Position numbers and translations under genes: made by a program
The notes under the pieces: model-generated
Seen by the model: the letters and a program-made list of their open reading frames with translations, nothing else
Database searches by the model: none
Told to the model about the DNA's origin: nothing
Shown: piece after piece, positions 19,722 to 31,920 of the stretch
Layout of the letters: each line of letters opens with the position of its first letter
Numbering within the stretch: position 1 is the stretch's first letter
NCBI GenBank assembly: GCA_963281255.1
Contig: OY725489.1
Span: 2,976,001-3,040,000 of the forward strand
Source: Aphrocallistes beatrix
Lineage: Eukaryota > Porifera > Hexactinellida > Sceptrulophora > Aphrocallistidae
Direction of reading: 5' to 3'
Length of the DNA stretch: 64,000 nt

Positions 19722-21361
19722 TCTTATATATCAAAACGCTAGGATTTTTATTTTTGTTTGTTTGTTGGTTTGTTTGTCCGAATTGATTGAAGAATTGAGC
19801 AAGTCGTAGAGATACGAAAATTGGCGTGTAGGTGTCAAATGATGAATCTAGGATTAAGTTCGAAAATCTAAGCGAAATGTTCACACCTTTTCTATACAAT
19901 ACTATGTACGGCTTCACTCTCACTATAGAAATCATTATACGACACTATTGTAGGCTGTCATTGCTATTAATACTTCAAAGCAATAACTTATATAAATGTC
20001 TCAATTATACTAAGGGCATTCCAAAAGTTCTCGTCCCAAATCTGTATCTCAAATGAGAGTGAAAATAGGATATTTTCAATTTGTCCATTGTATTCCTTAA
20101 GGGATCAGCTTCCAATTTGTATATCCGTTTATTTTAAGAGGACAATTATTGTAGTTCCTTTATTATATTTTTATGCATCGGTTTAGGGTAGTGTCGAAAA
20201 GTTGGAATTTTCCCATTGAAAATGGCTTAAAACTAAATTTGGAGAATAAAAGTTGTGAAAATCGTAGAATAAGGTCATTAAAAGGCGAAATAATTAAGAA
20301 CCAATGTGAAAAAGTAATCGGGAGGTGTTCAATAGTATTGCTCGTGTTGAAAAAATATCACGCCACTTTTAGTGGATTTTTTGTCAATTTTCGCCACTCA
20401 AAAAGTGGGATAAAAATGGCAGTAAACCACTTCAAAACATAATATTCCCTCAGCCTCAAACTATAATACTTCAGAGAATTCAATCTATATGTTAGTTGAT
20501 GCGTAGAATTGGATGGCGGGATCAGTTTTAATCTAAATCTGCTCAGAACTGAAATTTATCAAAGGGAACCACAAAAATTACGTTCAAAGGCAGTGCCCTA
20601 AACCGATGTACAAAAATCTAATATAGGAACCACAATAATTGTCCTTTAAAATAAACCAAAATATAAATTGGAAGCTGATCCCTTAATTAATTAAGGAATA
20701 CAATGGACAAATTGAAAATATCCTATTTTCACTCTCATTTGAGATACAGATTTGGGACGAGAACTTTTGGAATGCCCTATGTATATTATAGTATATGGCA
20801 GTAAAAGGTTATTTGTATAATTTCACACCTTTATAGACATAGTATTTTCACACCGTTTGATGAATTTTGAAAACAATGCTAGAGACTTGCTTCCAACGGA
20901 TGACATGGGGTTTTCAGGGGTGTAGATTTCGAATATCATATTTTCAGATCTATATGATAAATTATTTGTTCACTTTTGTTTACAATAGATGCATAAAGTA
21001 AACAAATTACAAAAATAGGCTAGAGACTTGCTTCCAACGGTTGACATGGGATTTTAGTGGTGTAGATTTCGAATATCATATTTTCAGATCGATATGATAC
21101 ATTATTTGTTTACTTTTGTTTACAATATATACATAAAGTAAACAAATTCCAAAAATAGGCTAGAGAATTGCTTCCAACGGTTGACATGGGGTTTTAGGGG
21201 TGTAGAATTCGAATATTATTTTTTCGGATCCATATGAGAAATTATTCGTTAACCTTTGTTTACTATATTTAAATAAAGTAAAAAAATCCCAAAATAGGTT
21301 AGATTGAGCAACTTCAGGCACCCGCTAGCCCCGCAGCATAAGCAAGCGTAGCGCGTTTGTA
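19722..21361 (+). repeat. family B, copy 6, split by a MITE
   Basis: Begins CTTATATATCAAAACGCTAG and CCGAATTGATTGAAGAATTG, is interrupted by the MITE 20013-20777, and resumes with TATATTATAGTATATGGCAG. It has about three ~145-bp internal units (starts near 20880, 21023 and 21171), then a GC-rich tail ending near AGCGTAGCGCGTTTGT. Confidence 0.85.
20013..20777. mobile_element. palindromic TA-flanked MITE
   Basis: Inverted arms of about 200 bp, beginning GGGCATTCCAAAAGTTCTCG, flanked by TA. Only one extra A separates TA from the repeat on the left. The centre holds CTAAACCGATG and CATCGGTTTAGG as inner arm ends. TA duplication and the terminal style suggest a mariner-related MITE. An 89-codon open frame inside the arm/centre is not a gene. 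It is inserted into family B copy 6. Confidence 0.85.
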
Positions 21362-21374
21362 TTAATTAATTAAT

Positions 21375-21650
21375 TAATCAATTCGTTATTATAACTAATT
21401 TTCATCGGGTTCTTTTTACACCGGGTTATCCTTCTAATCGTTTTTTCTTACTCTTTATGGTGTAAGAAATTCCGATTTTCTAGTATATTCCATCGGATTT
21501 TTATTACTCGCGGTATGTTCTTATAATCGGGTTATGATTACTATCGGTGTATTCTTAATTCGGTCTATTCTTATTTCGTTTTATTATTACAATCGGTTTA
21601 TTCTTATTATCGGTTTATTACTATTACATCGGTTTACTCTTACTATCCAA
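21375..21650. repeat. degenerate ~20-bp tandem repeat
   Basis: Recurring TTATTACTATCGGTTTATTC-like units in different states of decay. It directly follows an ATTAATTAATTAATTAAT tract at the end of family B copy 6. Confidence 0.55.
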
Positions 21651-21659
21651 ATTCTAAAA

Positions 21660-22490
21660 CGAAATGTATGAAGACCAGTCTTTATTCGAAGAGAAATATT
21701 TCGGTGTTACGGAACTTTTTTATGGCAAATCAGAGGTATTGCCTTTAGATGAGACTCCGTCGTCAAGCTAAAGTTATCCATTTTCGGAAGTATAATATAT
21801 CATCCAAGACGAAGTAAACTTTATAGTGAACAATTAATGTTGATGTTTCATGGAGGGTAAAATATGACGGAGATAAGCGATTTCAAGGCATTGTATGAAA
21901 TTAACATCATCACATTAACTCCCAATAACAAGGGACAACTTGAGAGTAGAAATCAAGGAAATATTGGCAAATCAAAAGCCTTGAAGATTAAATCTTGATG
22001 ATATAAACTTTGATATATTCATTCAGGATGAATAATGGAAGCATTGTAGTCGTTGAAGATGCTGACTATACCTTGACAAACCAGGAAGATCAACTGAAAT
22101 AATGAGGCGAAAAGATTATAAAAAATTTACAGTAGCTTTGAATAATTTGGCGAATTGTAGCTTAACTCGGGATGATATATATCTGTTTGGAAGTAGGCAA
22201 ATTCAGGAAGATTATCACACGAGAAAGACCTCTGGTATCAGGTAAGGGATTTGATTTTTTATTTTGTCGAGCACTGCTAGGGTGTAATTTTACTAGACCG
22301 GGATAGCTGGGCTGTTAATGTACTTACCTACCACCTGGCTAGAGGTCTCATGGGACATTGATTGCTTTGTAGTAAGGTCACAGACCAGGATAGCTGGGAT
22401 GTTACTGTACTTACCTTATAGTTATATATTAATATAATGCATTAATGGCCTGGTAGTGAAGTTATAACACCGACTGATACAAAGACTACT
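21660..22490. other. non-coding, no gene recognised
   Basis: No supportable gene. It contains one short internal duplication (GGATAGCTGGGCTGTTAATG near 22301 and GGATAGCTGGGATGTTACTG near 22387). At 22488-22510 it has the end motif of family A in reverse (TTTACTATTAAAACTCG). Confidence 0.55.
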
Positions 22491-22530
22491 ATCTTTACTA
22501 TTAAAACTCGGTGTTTGTGTTATATATATA

Positions 22531-23294
22531 TCGGGTGACCAATAAGTTCTGTTACAAGCTTCATTGGGTATATAATTTCTTATACTCAAACATCTTGATT
22601 ATTATGGTCTTTAGAGATTGTAATTCGAATACTTTCAACGATTTAAAAATATTTTTCGAGTCTGAGACCTAGAACTGTGTTTTGTATGGTTAGTTTGGTG
22701 AATAAAAAATGTGTCCTGGCTCGCAGCGAAAATCGCAAATTAGGTCCCGCTGCTCTGTATAAATTGTCTACATAATCGATGTTCCATGACGATTTAACAC
22801 CAGATACCTTTATAGAAATATTTCACGAATCCACTGAATTCATTTTCAGACATAAGAAAAAGTTATTCATTCGCAGTTCAAATTAGGTATATTTTGAAAA
22901 ATTCCCTAAAATGGCACTTTTTTTTACATCACAAAAAAATCTGATCCAATTGGTCCTCAAAATGCACTGATCTGAACATCGTGTATTTCTACAAATTTAG
23001 AGTGTTCGAGGAAAATGTGAGAGCTAATTTTTCCGAGAATTTGAAGACTCTAGAAAGATAATTCGAAAAGCAGTGGACTCTGATTCGCGATATTCGCTGC
23101 GTGCCAAGACACATTTTTTCTTCGCAAAACTCGCCATATTAAACATATTTTTAAATATTATAATCGAAAAGTATTTTTTAAATCATTGAAAGTATTCGAA
23201 TTAAGATCTCTAAAGATCATAATAACTAAGATTGTTTGAGTATAAGAAATTATATGTCCAATGAAGCTTGTAACAGAACTTATTGGTCACCCGG
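22531..23294. mobile_element. palindromic TA-flanked MITE
   Basis: Termini CGGGTGACCAATAAGTTCTG and complement, with inverted arms of about 200 bp or more and an imperfectly paired centre. TA at 22529-22530 and 23295-23296. Inner arms share GTGTCTTGG/CAAGACAC-type motifs and ATTCGCTGC. The style fits a mariner-type non-autonomous element. Confidence 0.85.
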
Positions 23295-23310
23295 TATATA
23301 TATATATATA

Positions 23311-23771
23311 CACTGCACTACCAAAAGTATTCGTACACCTCAATATTTCCCATTAATATAGTACTAAAATGGCTATATTAAAGAATAATCATGCAGTTAA
23401 AATATAAGTAATATAGTATATTTGATTTCAGATTCGTATTCTACGTATTTGAAATACCTAAGTTTCAAATCAATTGCTAATTGCCAAGGTTAAAATTCCA
23501 GACCTGTGCCACCATGTATCACTTTTCTAGAGTCTCCACCACTGTAGTAGATGGTGATAGGTGACACAGGGTAGCACAGGATGATAAATTTCGGCATAGT
23601 TAAAACTTAATTGATTTGAAAACTCTAAAATAGGTAATTCAAATGCGTAGAATACGAATCTGAAATCAAATATACTGTATCTCGTCTAGTTTAACTGCAT
23701 GACAGTTCAGTAATATACGCATTTAGTACTATTTTAATGGGAAATATTGAGATGTACAAATACTTTTGGTA
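23311..23771. mobile_element. palindromic MITE, right end truncated
   Basis: Left end CACTGCACTACCAAAAGTAT, with arms pairing with ATACTTTTGGTA-type sequence at 23760-23771. The right arm lacks its last bases and is joined directly to the 23772-33891 unit. The interior layout (a CTACGTATTTGAA motif and a centre with GTGCCACC and GGTGACAC) resembles the MITE at 49555-50034, a related subfamily. Confidence 0.8.
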
Positions 23772-24570
23772 CAAATGCGTTTTCAGGCCAAACGCGTTTA
23801 ACCTGGAAAATTAGGCTAAACGCGTTTGGCCTAGGCCAGAAGCGTTTTCATTATTTTCTAAAACCCATGGGTGTATTTCTAATTAAATAATTGAAGTTCC
23901 AATATATGTATATTATACTACGATTAGTAATCATAAGAATATCTTACAAACCTTTACATATTTCTCATAACTAGACTGTATTTAGTCATAATTTTAATTA
24001 TCAATGATTTTATTTACATACGATAGATTTTAAATACAAAGTTATTGATTCAATATACTTCTAGTTGTACTCGATTTTATAAAGATTCGTAACTCTGCCC
24101 ATTTGTTTGGTATCTCGTCATATCAAACTCTAAAATACCTAGACTAAATATAGTAGATTTCCTATCGCTCCATTGATTGAATGGAATTTGGATAAGATTT
24201 CTCAAACGAACGAATACCAGAAAGTAGGTGCATTCCTTTTGTCTAATCCTCTCTCTAAACAACAAATAGTTGATATAAATAGTTAGAGATGTGCTATGAT
24301 GTATTGTTCACGTAATGCAAGAAGTTGTTTGTCCAACTATTATCTGATTGTCTTGTTATGACAGCCAAGTGTTTTGTGGCATTTTGAGTTACAGGTTTTA
24401 TGCGAACGTCTGCATTTGCATCTGTTTGAATTGCATTGTAGCTTGTTCCAAAGACTGCTAGAAAACACGGACGGGAAACTCGCAAAGTGTTGGAAAAAAA
24501 ACTAGAGGCTGATTTTTAAAATTTCATTAATTCCTTTATTTTAATCTTAACGACTCATTTTTTTAAAAAA
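23772..24570 (+). repeat. left long terminal inverted repeat of the P-like unit
   Basis: About 799 bp, reverse complement of 33108-33891. Differences include an extra GTTTAACCTGGAAAATTAGG-like insertion near 23795-23815 and scattered single bases. The GC-containing outer 100 bp (CAGGCCAAACGCGTTT, TTGGCCTAGGCCAGAAGCG) contrasts with the AT-rich rest. Confidence 0.93.
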
Positions 24571-24741
24571 TTGTGTAGATTTTAACAGGAGAGTAACTAG
24601 CTATAACTCTGACATTTTTTTTACCTTTATGACGTGTAAAGCTGAAATCATCCCAAATAATGAGCGAACAAGCAAATTTATCTTCACCATATTGCTTGTT
24701 GATACGATTTATTCCATGCTAATCGCTCCATATATATACTA

Positions 24742-25331
24742 AACAAGCGCGCTTCGCTTGCTTGCGCTGCGCGGCTGGCGGACACTTTGTGTCCGCCGGA
24801 GGCGCCCTTTGGGCGCCTGAGGTCTCATTGGTTAATTATTTGTGAGATTCGCTTTTTTGCGCTCCGCGCGCGGCGAACACTTCGTGTCCGCATGAGGAGC
24901 CCTTTGGGCGCCTGTGGTCACCATTGATTAATCATAAGGGAGATAATATCTCTAAATACGTCTGTCCTACTATTATAATCGATATCGCACGAAAAATCAC
25001 CAAATTTGTCAATTTTTATAATTTTGACGCGTAATGATGACGTCATAACAAAGTGATGAGTCATCATTTTTTGATGATAGTTGCATCATATGTGAGACGT
25101 GTTAGTATACAGATTCTATTAAAATTTCAGCCTTCTATCTCCTATAATGGCTGAGTTATGCCCGAATAACTGTGTTGCTTAACTTTTAAAAATGTGACAA
25201 TGACGTCATAATTCCATGATGAGTCGACATTTTCGTCTGAGCTCAGAACTTCCTGGAGCCATAGCCAAAAGACTCCCACATGCCAAAAATCAGCCTTCTG
25301 CGCCCGGCAGTTTATTCAATCAATTCGTTAC

Positions 25332-25362
<31 letters not shown>
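24742..25362 (+). repeat. dispersed family A, copy 1 (left part)
   Basis: Starts ACAAGCGCGCTTCGCTTGCT, has a hairpin-forming GCGGACACTTTGTGTCCGCC, a partial tandem duplication of this end (to about 24920), then AATGATGACGTCATAACAAA and AATTCGTTACAGATATATA. The Ginger-like element is inserted in the TA tract. The end motif CGAGTTTTAATAGTAAGGAT lies beyond it at 27938-27962. No coding sequence is present. Confidence 0.9.
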
Positions 25363-25366
<4 letters not shown>

Positions 25367-27923
25367 ACAGGGTATCTGTAAAATCAGGGTAATTGTAATT
25401 ACCCTGATTTTTTTAGGGTAATTGTAATTACCCTGACTTTTTCAGGATAATTGTAATTACCCTGACTTTTTCAGGGTAATTGTAATTACCCTGACTTTTT
25501 TCAGGGTAATTGTAATTACTTTGTTTTTTTAGGTTAATTATAGTGACCACTCATTGTATAGTGGATCATTTGTATAGGCGCAACTTGGGCCATTTTCACA
25601 TGTCCATCCAGATTTGCTCAGCCTGTAATACACAAGTACGGGAAACACAATTTAGCTCACCTAAGAGCAATTGTCCTATTAATAGGATTCCTCAATTGAC
25701 AGTTGCATTGTAACAGGTAACATTGTAAGGTATTTCTCTCATAATTAGTTCTCCTATTTAAAAGCGATTTCAGTAGATATGCGACTTGCTTTTAGGCCAA
25801 AGCACACTCTACTTATATAACTTTCTGACTTTGTAAAAACAAACATAAAGCATTTCGACATAATTTGCTATACCTTGTAATAAACGCATCTCCATAAACA
25901 AGGTATGTTTTGATAATATACTTTTGTTAATCAATGAATCTTGCAATACTAGTCACGAAAAGTTTTGAAAGTGAAAATATGTAAATAATAATTAAAACAA
26001 ATTTACTGTTGATATAAACATATGTATTGATGTGATTGATCTAGATGGGTCCTATAATTAACAAAAATACGCACTATCTGAATAATGACAATGTTACATT
26101 TTTTCCTACATACCTACTTTTTCTAAATTCTAAACTGAATATTATTTTTTATTGCAGCAAACTAAACTAGAATGACATCGCGAGTTACACATAACACTTG
26201 CTTTGAAGCATTTGCACCGATTTGTTTGGCATCTTTTACTCCCAGTACAATTACACTTCACAAATCCTTGGCCTCCACATTTTGATTCAAACTGTACTGC
26301 CTGACGAAGTGATATCTCGGAGTTTAAATTAAGCTCATCATCAGTTATTAGTTTATGTAGACATAGATCAAACTGGTTACGAGAGTATTTACCTTTTAAG
26401 ATACCTCCCCGAACTGCAATTGTGTACATGTCGTTTTCATCGCGATTTCTTATAACACCAAGGAGATTACGCGGATCACTGCGACCTCTATCAATCAATG
26501 GTACAGGAACTGTAACATTATCGCCACACTCACCAGCAACCATGATAATACGGCTACGTTTGACCATGCGTTCAGCTTGACTTAATTGAGCCTCAGAAAC
26601 TCTTTTGCGTTTTTCAGAGATAACATTTTGCCTAGAGGAAATGGCAGAATCAGTTGTTCGTGTCACATTGGTACTAACTGTAAGATTGCCGGAGCGCCAA
26701 AATTCAGAAATACATCCATCAGGTGAAATGCGACACAAGCAGCACGTTTGTTAGGCAGGGGGCGGAGCATGCAATATTTTGTCAAATGATCCTGGTAGAC
26801 CATAATAAATCTGTACTCCCCTTGAAGCATTGATTGCATATCAATCAAATCTACCTGCCCTCTTGAACAATAATCCTGAGTGGGTATAGGACGCACAACA
26901 ATGCCTTTAGTAGTGGTTCGCTTTTTTTTACGCTGACACTCTATACAAAACGATTTAAAAAGAGTAAGGACATCATCAGTAATATTCGCATATTTTTTCC
27001 GGATTTCTTTGCCCATTTTATCACGCCCACCATGACCAGTAGCATTATGAGCTCGTTTAACAACATCATACACATTTTCTAAAGCTACATAGTATATAGG
27101 GATATCATCAGGTCTGTTTTGCTTTTTTATCACTTTTTGAACATCACCACATACTAGCACATCAAACTTGCGTAACAAATAATATTGGTGATTAGTCTTT
27201 GAATTTGCTTGTTTCACCTCAATAATGTCACTAATAAGGAGTTCGTACTCTTCTCTTTCGTTATCAAAGCACTCTTTTGACGATCTTGTATAGAAGACAA
27301 ACTTTTAAGCAATTCAGTAGTAAAGCGGTTTTGCATTTCATTATTATCCAATTACAAAGAATATAGTTTGCTAAAAAAATTAACAGGTAATCATTTTTCC
27401 TAATGTAAATGATCATTATCTGAAATAAATATACAGTAATATCAATAGTACACTATTACAATGGGCATAGGAGCAACTAGGTTGGCATTTGCCCACCCTG
27501 AATTTCCCCCCCTGAATTCGCTCCCTTCCATACTATAAGTTAACAATTATACCACCTAAGTACCATATTAGGAAGTGGAGTTTTCTAAATGTAATTGTGT
27601 AACTTATAAAACTCAACTGGTACATTAATGGGTGTGTTATATGTACTATGTACTATGTATTTTCTGAAATTCTACAAGTTTCAAATAGGCTGTTAGATGT
27701 TCTCATCTAGAAAATTATAATTGAATTTTAACCGGGGAATGGGGGATAAACCAGTTTTATCCCGTCCCATGCTCCCCCACTTATGGAGGTTATACTGTAA
27801 TTACAATTACCCTGAAAAAGTCAGGGTAATTACAATTACCCTGATTGAACCAGGGTAATTACAATTACCCTAAAAAAATCAGGGTAATTACAATTACCCT
27901 GATTTTACAGATACCCTGTAACA
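25363..27923. mobile_element. Ginger-like DNA transposon, internally deleted
   Basis: 2561 bp with termini TGTTACAGGGTATCTG and complement, flanked by TATA on both sides. The TATA lies in a TA tract, so the 4-bp duplication is suggestive only. Each terminal inverted repeat (about 25363-25525 and 27789-27923) is built of four to five near-palindromic units, GGGTAATTGTAATTACCC, separated by short T- or A-rich spacers. Ginger elements are cut-and-paste transposons with an integrase-like transposase, TG..CA-type ends and 4-bp duplications, which fits. The gene inside (26142-27217, minus) lacks the middle of its catalytic domain. It splits family A copy 1. Confidence 0.88.
26142..27217 (-). pseudogene. 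Ginger/KRBA2-like integrase transposase with internal deletion
   Basis: N-terminal part (27217 to about 26665): IPIYYVALENVYDVV, then an HHCC zinc motif (RAHNATGHGG ... CIECQ) and the start of an rve catalytic domain (RGQVDLIDMQSM with the first Asp, then FIMVYQDHLTKYC). It breaks at FGAPAILQ, where the family continues with the second Asp (SDNG). The C-terminal part, about 26670-26142 in another frame, contains KRKRVSEAQLSQAERM, a long ILKGKYSRNQFDLC segment and a Cys-rich end (KCNCTGSKRC, NRCKCFKASVMCNS) as seen in KRBA2-like arthropod proteins. The second Asp and catalytic Glu are missing, so this copy cannot transpose itself. The two frames overlap by about 75 bases at the deletion joint. 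Confidence 0.85.
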
Positions 27924-27927
27924 TATA

Positions 27928-28320
27928 TATATATACAATAATCGAGTTTTAATAGTAAGGATAACTTCACCCATAGTCTAGAACTTTATATATCACTTTG
28001 AAGGAGGTCATGTGCATTTAAATTGTGGTGAAGATTTTCGCTATAAACAATCAAAAAGAAAGTTCATAAGGAGCTGAAAGAAATTAAATCGTATCAACAT
28101 TTTCTAGATGTATCGGCAAGTATATAATTCTAAAGGCAAAGATAATGCGATATTTAGGTCCTGTGATAATGATTCATTGTTTCCATGAAATGTAAACGAA
28201 AATATTGACACTGGAGTGGTACAAGGGGATCTGAAACTACTTGAAGTGATCTAAAATATTAAATAAATAATACAGAAACTGTATCAAATTAATTGTATAT
28301 TTAACGACCTATATAGGATT
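27928..28320. other. end of family A copy 1, then non-coding
   Basis: 27928-27962 is the missing right end of family A copy 1 (ATAATCGAGTTTTAATAGTA). From there to the P-like gene I see nothing recognisable. Confidence 0.6.
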
Positions 28321-29872
28321 TAGTTTTCATCTCTTCAAGTTCTTCTTCTCTGACTCCACTTTGATTTTATCTGTTTCATTCTTGGCAAAAGCTTTCATAA
28401 AGCATTTATTTAGGCGGCGAAATATATTGTCAGAGTTTGAAAACTCATACTCTGTTGCCATGTAAATTTCTTGTAAAAAGACATTGTTGCAACACTTCTT
28501 TGGTCTGTTTTTGAAAAATGTGTAGAAGTATAAAGACAAGTCAAATAGGTCTGATTGAGGATGACTCAATTTACCTCTTGATACGAGAGTGGTGAATTCA
28601 CAAGCAGGTAAAGAGTTTAACGGAATCAATGTGCCTGTCACGTTTTTCTTTACGTGTAATATACCCACAAATGTAGTATAACGTCGAGCGTTCAGAATCG
28701 TTAAGATTGGAGGATTCCTCAAAGCAGTTTTCAATTAATCCGATTATCATCTTCATTATTAAACAAATCCTCTTTGCAACAGTCGTCAACTTGGTCGATG
28801 TTCGTTGTTGCAATATCCGATTTGTGGAACAGTTTGAGTCTTTGAAGACTCAAACTACTGAGACTTGCTCTACTGATATTAAGTAATTACCTCCACTCGA
28901 TTGGCGGTATATACCGAACTCGGCTTCCAAACGATCAGATTGTAGTTTGCCAGGAATCACGTATGCCATACCTAAAGATAGGAATTGCCTAGTAACCTCA
29001 ACTAGGCCGTTCAATGAACGATGTAATGAATTTGCTTCACTCGTCAAACAAGTTTACCACTCAGACCGTTGTCCATTTCCTTAAAATTGGTTGCCATTTA
29101 AAGTATGAAAGTTAACCGTGGGTCTTCAGGATCCGTAATTGTTCGTCGGTCGTCATCATTAAGTGTTCCAGTATGGGGAGATTTAACATTTATAATCTTA
29201 ATGAGTTGCGTAAATTGTCTGAAGAATGCGGCTGTGTCATTACTTTGCTGCTCTTGTAAACCGGCCACTGTTTTATCATTAAAAACATTGAAAACTAATT
29301 GCACTTTTTTTGTCAAAATTGCTTGGATATAAAATCTGGTGATTTAATTGAGTTGTTTTATGATATTTGGTTTTTCAGCTTGGTATATATCTTTCCATTT
29401 AGTTTGAACTCTGCGCCTGAACTTGGATCTTTGAATTCTAACTTTTGCGTTTTCTCTGTCAACCAATTATTCCAAATATTTTTTATCAAATGGATAGGGT
29501 CGTAGAGTAAAAATAGGGAAGGAAAGGAAGAGTTTGGATTTGGGCGATCTATGGAAGTAATATCTGAACTAACGTACCGATCGTAATACAATCTGAATGC
29601 TTTTTGATTGATACTTAAATTATCAGTCATCGCAGAGACACTACACCACCAGATTCATGGATGATATTAATAATAATCTGCAATTTTTAAACAGAAATTG
29701 CGCTGTTAAATTCATTACTGGAAGTAATCGAGCTACAAATGCAGGAGCACCAAAAATAAGGTTAACCATTAGTGTTAAAATAGATTTTAGCAGGGCAGGG
29801 TTGATCTTGATTAACTGTTATACCAACGATACGATTTCCTCTGAATCTAATTGCAGGCTTGACGTAAATTTC

Positions 29873-30620
29873 GGGTCTACGACAATTCGTCATTAACAAT
29901 TAATCACCGACAATTTATCACGATCAATTAATCACCGTGACAATTCATCACGAACAATTCATCACAGTGACAATTCATCACAAACCATTCGTTACTGCAT
30001 AATATTCAATGTATGTGTCCTCGAAGTAGTTCGCAATATCCTGTGCACGTGGATCAAACTCATCTGCCGAGAGCAGATCGTCAAATGCCCTTCTACATCA
30101 CCAGGTGGTAGGGATGCCAAAGCTGGAAGACAACGTATCCATGAAGCAAAACCAGGATCGGTTTGGCAGTCGTGCTGTAAACCTGCGGCTTGTATCCATC
30201 GCCAAACACTGACAAAGATGAAAGAAGCAGCCCGTACAATGTACCCGGGAAACGCTTCTTGAAATGCTCGAATTGCGCCTTTTTCGAAGTCAGTCATTAG
30301 ACAACTTAGATTGAGCCCAGGTTGTAGTTCTTTCAGTGCCTGGAGCATGCCCTCAAAAGTTGCAAAGGTCTTGTTCGGCAAAAGGCAGTAGACAAGTTGA
30401 AAAATCTGCTTCCCATAATCTGCTGACCATGAATTGTATGCACCTGCTGAAACATATTCGGAGAAATTTAAGTCCCATCCGCGTACAATTTGCTACTTTG
30501 TAGCATCTAATTTATGAAGACATTGCATTGTAGCGTAGTGATGAAATGTCACCATCCGTGATGAATGGTTCGTGATGAATTGACTGTGATGAATTGTTTG
30601 CGATGAATTGTCGTGCTTCC
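29873..30620. mobile_element. MULE-type foldback element in the P-like gene
   Basis: 748 bp flanked by TAAATTTC (29865-29872 and 30621-30628). Ends GGGTCTACGACAATTCGTC and GGAAGCACGACAATTCATC (reverse strand) are alike. Both terminal regions consist of repeated AATTCATCAC-type units of about 13-17 bp, giving arms near 120 bp. The interior carries a MULE transposase fragment on the minus strand. It splits the P-like gene between MKF and the IYVKPAIRF segment. Confidence 0.85.
29992..30381 (-). pseudogene. MULE transposase catalytic-domain fragment
   Basis: 130 codons open from MPNKTFATFEGMLQALKEL through LSCLMTDFEKGAIRAFQEAF (the catalytic Asp region), then FIFVSVWRWIQ, LQHDCQTDPGFASWIRCL and ALASLPPGDVEG. 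This is the classical MULE DDE pattern (MTDFEKA..NAF..FP, then FHF/W and LAFLP..DV). The family's Cys/His in GCxFHF is changed (RAASFIFV). Only one segment of the ~600-residue family protein is present, inside a 0.75-kb foldback element. Confidence 0.85.
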
Positions 30621-30794
30621 TAAATTTCATCTGCCGATATGAAGCAGATTTTTCTTTATCATCCAGTTTAAGAAAGATTCTATTGATAACTTCTTTGCAA
30701 TCGTTAAAATTTCCAGGAGAACCCAGCTTTCCAAAATATGACCGTAAATACTTTTGCGAAGGAAAAATGAGAATATCTCGGGATTTGTATGCAC

Positions 30795-31169
30795 CAGAGT
30801 TGCACGCGGGCCGAAATTTGTAACCGCGGCCCCGCCAGGCCCGCGGGCCGACTTTTCTTATCGGCTCGCGGGCCGTGTGGGCCGAATATAATAGTTTGCG
30901 GGCTCCGCGGACCGGAAATCTTGGCAGGGCTCCCCGCAATGACAACCGAGACGATGTTTTTAACTGTCACGAGGTACCAATTAAGGAATACTTACGTAAA
31001 TGGAACTTTGTTAGTTTCCACTTATTAGTGTTTGCAGAAACTCACTCCCATAAAAGGATTTCCTAAGTGTCTCTCTATAGTTAATAACTTACAAAGTGGG
31101 CCAAAAATATTGATGCGGGCTTATTGCGGGCCAAAAATTTAGCCGCGGGCCGGTCCGCGTACAACTCTG
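30795..31169. mobile_element. hAT MITE, 375 bp, GC-rich ends
   Basis: Ends CAGAGTTGCACGCGGGCC and GCGTACAACTCTG; perfect 8-bp duplication GTATGCAC at 30787-30794 and 31170-31177. Terminal 100 bp are rich in GCGGGCC motifs. No gene is present. It interrupts the P-like gene. Its first bases resemble those of the 864-2063 hAT (CAGAGCTGCA). Confidence 0.95.
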
Positions 31170-31920
31170 GTATGCACATCGATTCCGTAAGGATACATTG
31201 ATCACTTCAAGAGCACATTCACGATCGTATCGGTAACCATTTAGACCTTTAGCATGCAATAAAATCAACTGGTTGCGAAATAATTTAATTTGCTTTTCTT
31301 CAACTTGATCAACGTCTAAATTATCCCCAAGGTTGTATAACTTCAAAATTATTTCCGCTAGATTCCAATTCTGAAGCTAAATTAAAAGGAGTTTTATCAA
31401 GATAGTCCAGGATATTATGGAGCTGTGCATAGTGTGTCAATTTGTGCGTTAGAGAGTTAAGGAGATGGTGAACAGTAACTTTTTGACCCTTTATTAGCAC
31501 TAACTTGAAGATCATTAGAAATAACAAGTGAGTATTGACAGAAACAAGTGAGTCACCCAGTTTTACCAACCTTATGGAATCCTTCAAATCTTGAAAGGCT
31601 ACGGGTAGAGATCGATGGTATTTAACGAGATCATTCCAGCAAGAGATAGTATCTTCAGATTTAGTCGTTCTGATGTTTTAGACGTGTCTCAGACGATACT
31701 CCACGTTTGTCAATCTCCCGCACAATGATTTTAGAGCTTTGCGGTGTGAAGGAATTCGGTGGACCAAATATGGATGGTGGGTCAGCTGGTTTGCAATTCG
31801 AACCTTGTACTTTTACTGTCCGATACCCAGTAGGCCAATGTTTTATGCATATACCTACCAATATTCGGGGTGATTTCGGATATTAGCTTGTTCGGAAGGC
31901 TGTTTACTCATCACTTGCGC

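Noticed and set aside
20173-20442. 89-codon open frame
   Set aside because: Lies within a palindromic MITE and has no family features.
24294-24485. 63-codon open frame, repeated in the other arm at 33195-33386
   Set aside because: It occurs in both inverted arms simply because these are copies. No domain and no coding context were seen.
29105-29505. Plus-strand open frames
   Set aside because: Opposite-strand shadows of the P-like transposase segments.
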